DNA of 36,645 nt, from NCBI GenBank assembly GCA_023412635.1, contig JAEYNI010000206.1, positions 1 through 36,645 of the forward strand, in the 5' to 3' direction. The DNA is from Bacillota bacterium (GTDB taxonomy: Bacteria > Bacillota > Clostridia > Acetivibrionales > DSM-1351). The notes beneath the pieces are model-generated. The model ran no database searches and was not told the DNA's origin. It saw nothing but the letters and a program-made list of their open reading frames with translations. The first letter of the stretch is position 1, and the number at the start of each line of letters is the position of its first letter. Positions 32,585 to 36,645 of this stretch are shown one piece after another. The position numbers and the translations under genes were made by a program.

Positions 32585-33718
32585 ATGACTATAAAAAATA
32601 AACTTAAAAAAATATTAATTGGCCTGATGATTTTGGGTATTACGTTATCTTCTCCCCTTGCTTTGGAGGTTCAGGCAGCAGAAGCTGAAACAATGACAAA
32701 AATTTTCAGTTTAGACAGCCTCATTGCGGAAGCAGTAGGTAATAACGCAGAAATTAAACTTCTTGACAATCAGATAGTAACTCAGGAAAAAAGATATAAA
32801 AATGCAGTAAAAAATGCAGAGGATCAAAATATATACGATGAGAATCCTAGTAAGGATATGGCAGCAACGAAAAGAAGCATTCTATTATACCCGATGCAAG
32901 TAAAACATAGACTTGATGAGCTAAAGTGGGAAAAAACGAATAGAGTAATGACCGTGGAGGCCGATGTTTCAAAACTATATTACCAATACATATATAAGCA
33001 GCATGAGATAGAGACACAAATAAAGTCGGTAGAAAGAGCTAAGACGGAATTGGCCGTTGAGCAGGAAAAAGTGAAGCTCGGAAAGCTCAGTAGCCTATCG
33101 GTGGGACAAAGCCAAAACGCACTTGAATTGGCAGATCAAAAGCTTGATAAACTGAATGCGGAACTTGATACTATTAAGATGAAGATAAATTCTTTGCTCA
33201 ATTTTGATTTAGACCAAAATTTTAAATTCAATTCTGCATCCATTAAGATTGAGGAATATAAAGTAAATGATATTGAAACTCTAATTGAAAAAAGAAAGTT
33301 GGAGAGTAATTCAATAGCTAAGCTCCAAAGACAGATAGAGGAAGCCAAGATAGATTCCTATGCAGAATCCTATACACGTGGGAATATAAGTTCAAGTTAT
33401 GAATTACTTGCCGATAAGCCAAAGGAATTGGAAAATCAGATTGAGATTGAAAGGTATAACATTGAGCAGAAGATAAGAACTGACTATGTTAAGCTATTAG
33501 AGGCCTTTGACAGTATTTATACTTCAAAGCTTCAGTACGATTTGAGCTTAAAGCAATTTGACATAGCTGAGAAAAAGTATAAGCAGGAAATGATAAGTTA
33601 TATTGATTATCTGAAAGCGGCCGAAGAAAAGGAGAATGCCTTAATTCAGTACAATCAGGCTCAATATACATATCTTTCAGCAGTATTGGATTTTAAGCTC
33701 TATATTGAAGAGCTGTAA
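32585..33718 (+). CDS. TolC-family secreted coiled-coil protein, second of two
   Basis: A 377-residue exported protein, 23 bases after the first TolC-like gene. A signal peptide (KKILIGLMILGITLSSPLALEVQAA, cleavage near residue 32) is followed by FSLDSLIAEAVGNNAEIKLLDNQI, the TolC-type opening. Long heptad-rich helices (about 115-205 and 280-370) contain the repeated EKVKLGKLSSLSVGQSQNALELA and KKYKQEMISYIDYLKAAEEKEN blocks, which match the two structural repeats of the family. It is shorter than Gram-negative TolC (about 470 residues), and the beta-barrel-forming segments are hard to find, so it may not form a membrane pore. AAGGTG precedes the ATG. The pair is probably co-transcribed; a terminator follows the second gene. 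Confidence 0.8.
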   Translation: MTIKNKLKKILIGLMILGITLSSPLALEVQAAEAETMTKIFSLDSLIAEAVGNNAEIKLLDNQIVTQEKRYKNAVKNAEDQNIYDENPSKDMAATKRSILLYPMQVKHRLDELKWEKTNRVMTVEADVSKLYYQYIYKQHEIETQIKSVERAKTELAVEQEKVKLGKLSSLSVGQSQNALELADQKLDKLNAELDTIKMKINSLLNFDLDQNFKFNSASIKIEEYKVNDIETLIEKRKLESNSIAKLQRQIEEAKIDSYAESYTRGNISSSYELLADKPKELENQIEIERYNIEQKIRTDYVKLLEAFDSIYTSKLQYDLSLKQFDIAEKKYKQEMISYIDYLKAAEEKENALIQYNQAQYTYLSAVLDFKLYIEEL

Positions 33719-33764
33719 CCATCGATTCAGTAGAAATATTATTTAGTATGGAATAACTTAGGGG

Positions 33765-33827
33765 GTCAATTACAGATAAAACCTTCGTCGTTGGGCGAAT
33801 GGGTTATCGAATAGTAATTGACTTTTT
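33765..33827 (+). terminator. Structured terminator after the TolC-like pair
   Basis: GTCAATTAC (33765-33773) pairs perfectly with GTAATTGAC (33814-33822), followed at once by TTTTT. Inside, GATAA..CC pairs with GGGTTATC and TTCG with CGAA, making a three-level extended stem. The perfect outer stem and T-run support termination. The layered interior is more elaborate than usual. Confidence 0.8.
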
Positions 33828-33921
33828 GAGCATTTAATTTGGTAATATAAATTGGCAACTGAAATTCTGCAACTTTTTCAAACCCGTTACGTCTAAATTA
33901 CAGTATTGCCAAAATATTAAT

Positions 33922-33950
33922 TTTCCATTACAAGTATTTAATGATATAAT
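33922..33950 (+). promoter_or_regulatory. Extended -10 promoter of walRK
   Basis: TATAAT (33945-33950) is preceded by TG at 33942-33943 (TGaTATAAT). TTTCCA (33922-33927), 17 bases upstream, is a 4-of-6 match to the -35 consensus. It lies about 58 bases before the walR start. Confidence 0.7.
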
Positions 33951-34007
33951 TCAACTATTAGAGTCCGGGTTTATCACCAAGAAAATTTTTTGTTAGGGGT
34001 GTATTTT

Positions 34008-34706
34008 TTGAGCAAGAAAGTATTAATTGTAGACGATGAGAAAAACATTGTAGATATTCTCAGGTTTAATTTAAAAAAGGAAGGTTACGATACCTTGGAG
34101 GCCTTTGATGGTGAAGAGGCTGTAGAACTTGCACTTTCACAGAATCCCGATCTTATTTTGCTGGATATAATGCTTCCTAAAATGGATGGTTTCACAGTGT
34201 GCAGGAAGCTCAGACAATCAATAGCAACTCCTATTCTCATGTTAACGGCAAAGGAAGAAGAGGTTGACAAGGTATTGGGCCTGGAGCTGGGTGCCGATGA
34301 TTATATTACAAAGCCCTTCAGCCCTAGAGAGCTTATGGCCAGAGTCAAGGCAAATCTCAGAAGGCTTGTACCTCCGGAGCAGGTAAGTACCGACAAATCC
34401 AATGTTAACAAATATGGAGATCTTACAATTGATTCCGACAGGTATGAAGTGAGAAGAGGAGAAGGAATAATTGAACTTACACTTCGTGAATTTGAACTTG
34501 TTAAGTTCCTTGCTGCACAGCAGGGTACCATCTTCTCAAGGGAAGCGTTACTGGAGAAGGTTTGGGGATATGAATATTACGGTGATGTAAGAACAGTGGA
34601 TGTAACCGTAAGAAGAGTTCGCGAAAAGCTGGAAATAGATCCTGCAAATCCTCAGTATATAGTTACAAAACGAGGTGTGGGATACTACTTTAATAAATTT
34701 AATTAA
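34008..34706 (+). CDS. walR: WalR-like (YycF) response regulator
   Basis: A 232-residue OmpR/PhoB-type regulator. The receiver domain (1-120) has Asp9-Asp10, the phosphoacceptor Asp53 (LLDIMLPKMDG), Thr80 and Lys102. The C-terminal winged helix (about 135-230) contains ELTLREFELVKFLA, YYGDVRTVDVTVRRVREKLE and TKRGVGYYF, very close to WalR. TTG 34008 is the start, with TAGGGGTG 7-8 bases before it; an upstream TTG at 33990 lacks a site. In Firmicutes WalR controls wall hydrolases and is usually essential. The partner kinase follows. PhoP is the main alternative, but the adjacent HAMP-PAS kinase supports WalRK. Confidence 0.88.
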   Translation: MSKKVLIVDDEKNIVDILRFNLKKEGYDTLEAFDGEEAVELALSQNPDLILLDIMLPKMDGFTVCRKLRQSIATPILMLTAKEEEVDKVLGLELGADDYITKPFSPRELMARVKANLRRLVPPEQVSTDKSNVNKYGDLTIDSDRYEVRRGEGIIELTLREFELVKFLAAQQGTIFSREALLEKVWGYEYYGDVRTVDVTVRRVREKLEIDPANPQYIVTKRGVGYYFNKFN

Positions 34707-34727
34707 TTTTTTTGCGTAGATTAATTA

Positions 34728-34757
34728 TTTGACTTGGGGTCTGGGCCTCAAGTCAAA
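34728..34757 (+). other. Hairpin between walR and walK
   Basis: TTTGACTTG (34728-34736) pairs with CAAGTCAAA (34749-34757), with two more G-C pairs possible inside. It lies 8 bases before the walK ribosome site and has no T-run, so it is not a terminator. It may alter the ratio of WalR to WalK by affecting RNA processing or ribosome access. Confidence 0.5.
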
Positions 34758-34775
34758 ATTAATTAAGGAGTGAAC

Positions 34776-36617
34776 ATGAAGTTCTGGAAGAGATTCACCA
34801 GGCTGATCCGCAGCTTGCAATGGAAACTGGTATACATATTCATATCAATGTGTGTCATATTGGTCTGTGTTGTTTATATTGTAATAAACGCAGGCCTCCA
34901 GACAATATACTTTGAAAATTTCACTCGTGACATGAACAAAGGCTTTGTAGAGTGGAAGGAAATGAGGGGTACACCGGAGTCCAGAGAGGAATATTTATCA
35001 TTTTTCAGTGATAAACAGGATGATGTAACTTATTTCAGGACAAATTCCGACATTAACCTGACTATTATAGATTTAAGTGTAACGAGAAAGAATATTGACC
35101 CCAATCGTGGGATTATTTATTCTTCGGACGAACGCTTTAATGAACAAAATGCTACAGCGTTTGTAGATGAACTTTTCAACAGCTCCACCATTAATCTCCT
35201 TCCAATGTGGTCCGGTGAGATTAAAGAGCCTGTTGAAAATAAAGAGCTTATTAAGACAGTTTCAGGAAACCAGTACTTTGAATATATTATACCTGTAGAC
35301 AGGGATACAATTTTCTACTTTACGTACGACAAAGAAGCCTGGGAGCAGATAATTCAAACCTTCAACAATCTTATTTTTACCAGTGCTGTTATTGCGGTAT
35401 TCCTGTCACTGATTTTAGGTTACCTGATGTCAAAAACCATTACTTCTCCTATTGTCAGCGTTATGCACAAAGCTGAAAAAATAGCAGAGGGAGAGTTTGA
35501 CGAGCAGTTGGCTGTTAAGTCAGAGGATGAAATCGGAAATCTTACCAAGACCTTTAACTATATGGCCAGAAAGCTTAAAAATACCTTATCGGAAATATCA
35601 AGCGAAAAAAATAAAGTTTTAACAATACTGAATTATATGGCCGATGGTGTAATGGCCTATGACCTCAAGGGGGTTGTAATACATAGCAATCCCGCTGCCA
35701 GAAAGTATCTTGGAGATGAAATACCTGAAAGGCCCTTTCAGGAGTTCGCAGAGGCCATAGATCTGGATATTAAGCTTGAGAATATAATTTACCTTGAGGA
35801 ATCAGCTGTAAAAGAATTTGATACCGTCATTAATGATTTATATGTAAAAGTATATTTTGCAGTATTTACAGACACAAATAAGAAACCCGAAGGTTTCATT
35901 GTTGTATTGCATGACGTTACAGAAGAACAAAAGCTTGAAAATATGAGGCGTGAGTTTGTAGCAAATGTGTCACATGAACTTCGTACGCCAATAACATCAA
36001 TTAAGAGCTATACTGAAACGCTTTTAGATGGGGCTGTCGAAGACAGTGATACAACAGACCGCTTCCTGAACGTTATAAATACAGAGGCGGATAGGATGAC
36101 AAGGCTGGTTAAGGATTTGCTGCAACTATCCAGACTTGATAATCAGCAGGTCAGTTGGAATATGCAGGAAGTGTCATTAAAGGAAATAGTAAAAGATATA
36201 GTTGATAGAATGCAGCTGGAAGCAGAACGCAAACAACAAAAGCTTGAGAGCTTTGTTATCGGGGAGATTCCAAACATAAAAGGTGACAAGGACAGGCTGG
36301 AGCAGGTGTTTGTGAATCTTATCAGCAATGCGCTTAAATATACACCCGAAAATGGATTAATTACAGTTTATATAGGACGAATATACAATGATATTTATGT
36401 AAAGGTAACCGACACCGGAATAGGTATACCTGCAGAGTCTCTGTCTCGTGTGTTTGAGAGATTCTACAGGGTGGATAAAGCAAGGTCAAGAGATATGGGA
36501 GGAACAGGCTTGGGACTTTCAATTGCCAAGGAAATTATCCAGGCACATGGTGGGACCATCAGCATCAGCAGTGAGGAAAAGAAGGGAACAGAGGTAACAG
36601 TTAGACTTACAGTGTAA
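34776..36617 (+). CDS. walK: WalK-like (YycG) sensor histidine kinase
   Basis: A 613-residue membrane sensor kinase. Membrane helix 1 (about 17-39), an extracytoplasmic sensor domain (about 40-195), helix 2 (about 197-219), HAMP (about 217-270), a PAS domain (about 280-385, NYMADGVMAYDLKGVVIHSN) and HisKA with phosphoacceptor His400 (FVANVSHELRTPITSIKSY) follow in order. The HATPase has RLEQVFVNLISNALKY, DTGIGIP and GGTGLGLSI. This order is that of WalK. ATG 34776 is preceded by AAGGAG; an in-frame GTG at 34770 lies within that site and is rejected. The extracytoplasmic domain should sense wall-synthesis state. The usual walH gene would be expected right after the window end. Confidence 0.9.
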   Translation: MKFWKRFTRLIRSLQWKLVYIFISMCVILVCVVYIVINAGLQTIYFENFTRDMNKGFVEWKEMRGTPESREEYLSFFSDKQDDVTYFRTNSDINLTIIDLSVTRKNIDPNRGIIYSSDERFNEQNATAFVDELFNSSTINLLPMWSGEIKEPVENKELIKTVSGNQYFEYIIPVDRDTIFYFTYDKEAWEQIIQTFNNLIFTSAVIAVFLSLILGYLMSKTITSPIVSVMHKAEKIAEGEFDEQLAVKSEDEIGNLTKTFNYMARKLKNTLSEISSEKNKVLTILNYMADGVMAYDLKGVVIHSNPAARKYLGDEIPERPFQEFAEAIDLDIKLENIIYLEESAVKEFDTVINDLYVKVYFAVFTDTNKKPEGFIVVLHDVTEEQKLENMRREFVANVSHELRTPITSIKSYTETLLDGAVEDSDTTDRFLNVINTEADRMTRLVKDLLQLSRLDNQQVSWNMQEVSLKEIVKDIVDRMQLEAERKQQKLESFVIGEIPNIKGDKDRLEQVFVNLISNALKYTPENGLITVYIGRIYNDIYVKVTDTGIGIPAESLSRVFERFYRVDKARSRDMGGTGLGLSIAKEIIQAHGGTISISSEEKKGTEVTVRLTV

Positions 36618-36645
36618 ATTTTATTTAAATACCATGTAATGGATT

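Overview
This window looks like a chromosomal segment of a low-GC, Gram-positive anaerobe of the clostridial type, possibly Ruminiclostridium/Clostridium-like. That is inferred from SLH and Ig-like S-layer-type proteins, AT-rich codon use with frequent TTG/GTG starts behind strong AGGAGG-like ribosome binding sites, and a WalR/WalK pair. No rRNA, tRNA or CRISPR array was seen.

Layout. (1) 1-3.6 kb: the 3' end of an S-layer-type surface protein and a complete SLH-domain surface protein, each followed by a hairpin terminator. (2) 3.67-4.54 kb: a decayed IS66-family element with both terminal inverted repeats and an inverted piece of tnpC inside it. (3) 4.7-6.7 kb, minus strand: an O-antigen-ligase-like membrane protein with a large extra loop. 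(4) 6.75-8.07 kb: a dead IS1202-like element flanked by a perfect 20-bp direct repeat. (5) 8.1-26.7 kb: one long, tightly packed plus-strand polysaccharide operon, led by a strong sigma-A promoter and a MarR-like winged-helix regulator. (6) 26.7-31.1 kb: Wzz-like chain-length protein, membrane O-acyltransferase and a membrane PglF/CapD-like 4,6-dehydratase, each apparently with its own promoter or leader. (7) 31.2-33.7 kb: two TolC-family secreted coiled-coil proteins. (8) 34.0-36.6 kb: walR-walK.

How the genes fit together. The dehydratase (29245), aminotransferase (8732), PglD/NeuD-like N-acyltransferase (13153), PglC-like phosphosugar transferase (9870) and PglA-like glycosyltransferase (13924) make a bacillosamine-type lipid-linked initiation module. 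A WbpP-like C4 epimerase (18040) and a TviB/WbpO-like dehydrogenase (15081) should supply UDP-GalNAcA. A CapE-like dehydratase, an RmlD-like reductase and a 2-epimerase (23656-26673) should supply UDP-L-QuiNAc or a related L-sugar. Wzy-like (20772), MurJ-like flippase (22085) and Wzz-like (26795) proteins complete a Wzx/Wzy-type assembly line.

The most unusual content is a lipid-style acylation set inside this operon. A 3-hydroxyacyl-CoA dehydrogenase and an SCP-x-type thiolase sit directly between the phosphosugar transferase and the N-acyltransferase. A deacetylase-like protein is translationally coupled to a full-length LpxD-like N-acyltransferase, in an organism with no other sign of lipid A. 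My inference is that the surface glycan carries amino sugars N-acylated with a 3-hydroxyacyl group made on site.

Base composition rises sharply inside the 29245 gene at about 29.65 kb. This suggests that the AT-rich cluster to its left is an exchangeable, horizontally acquired block and that this gene holds one recombination border.
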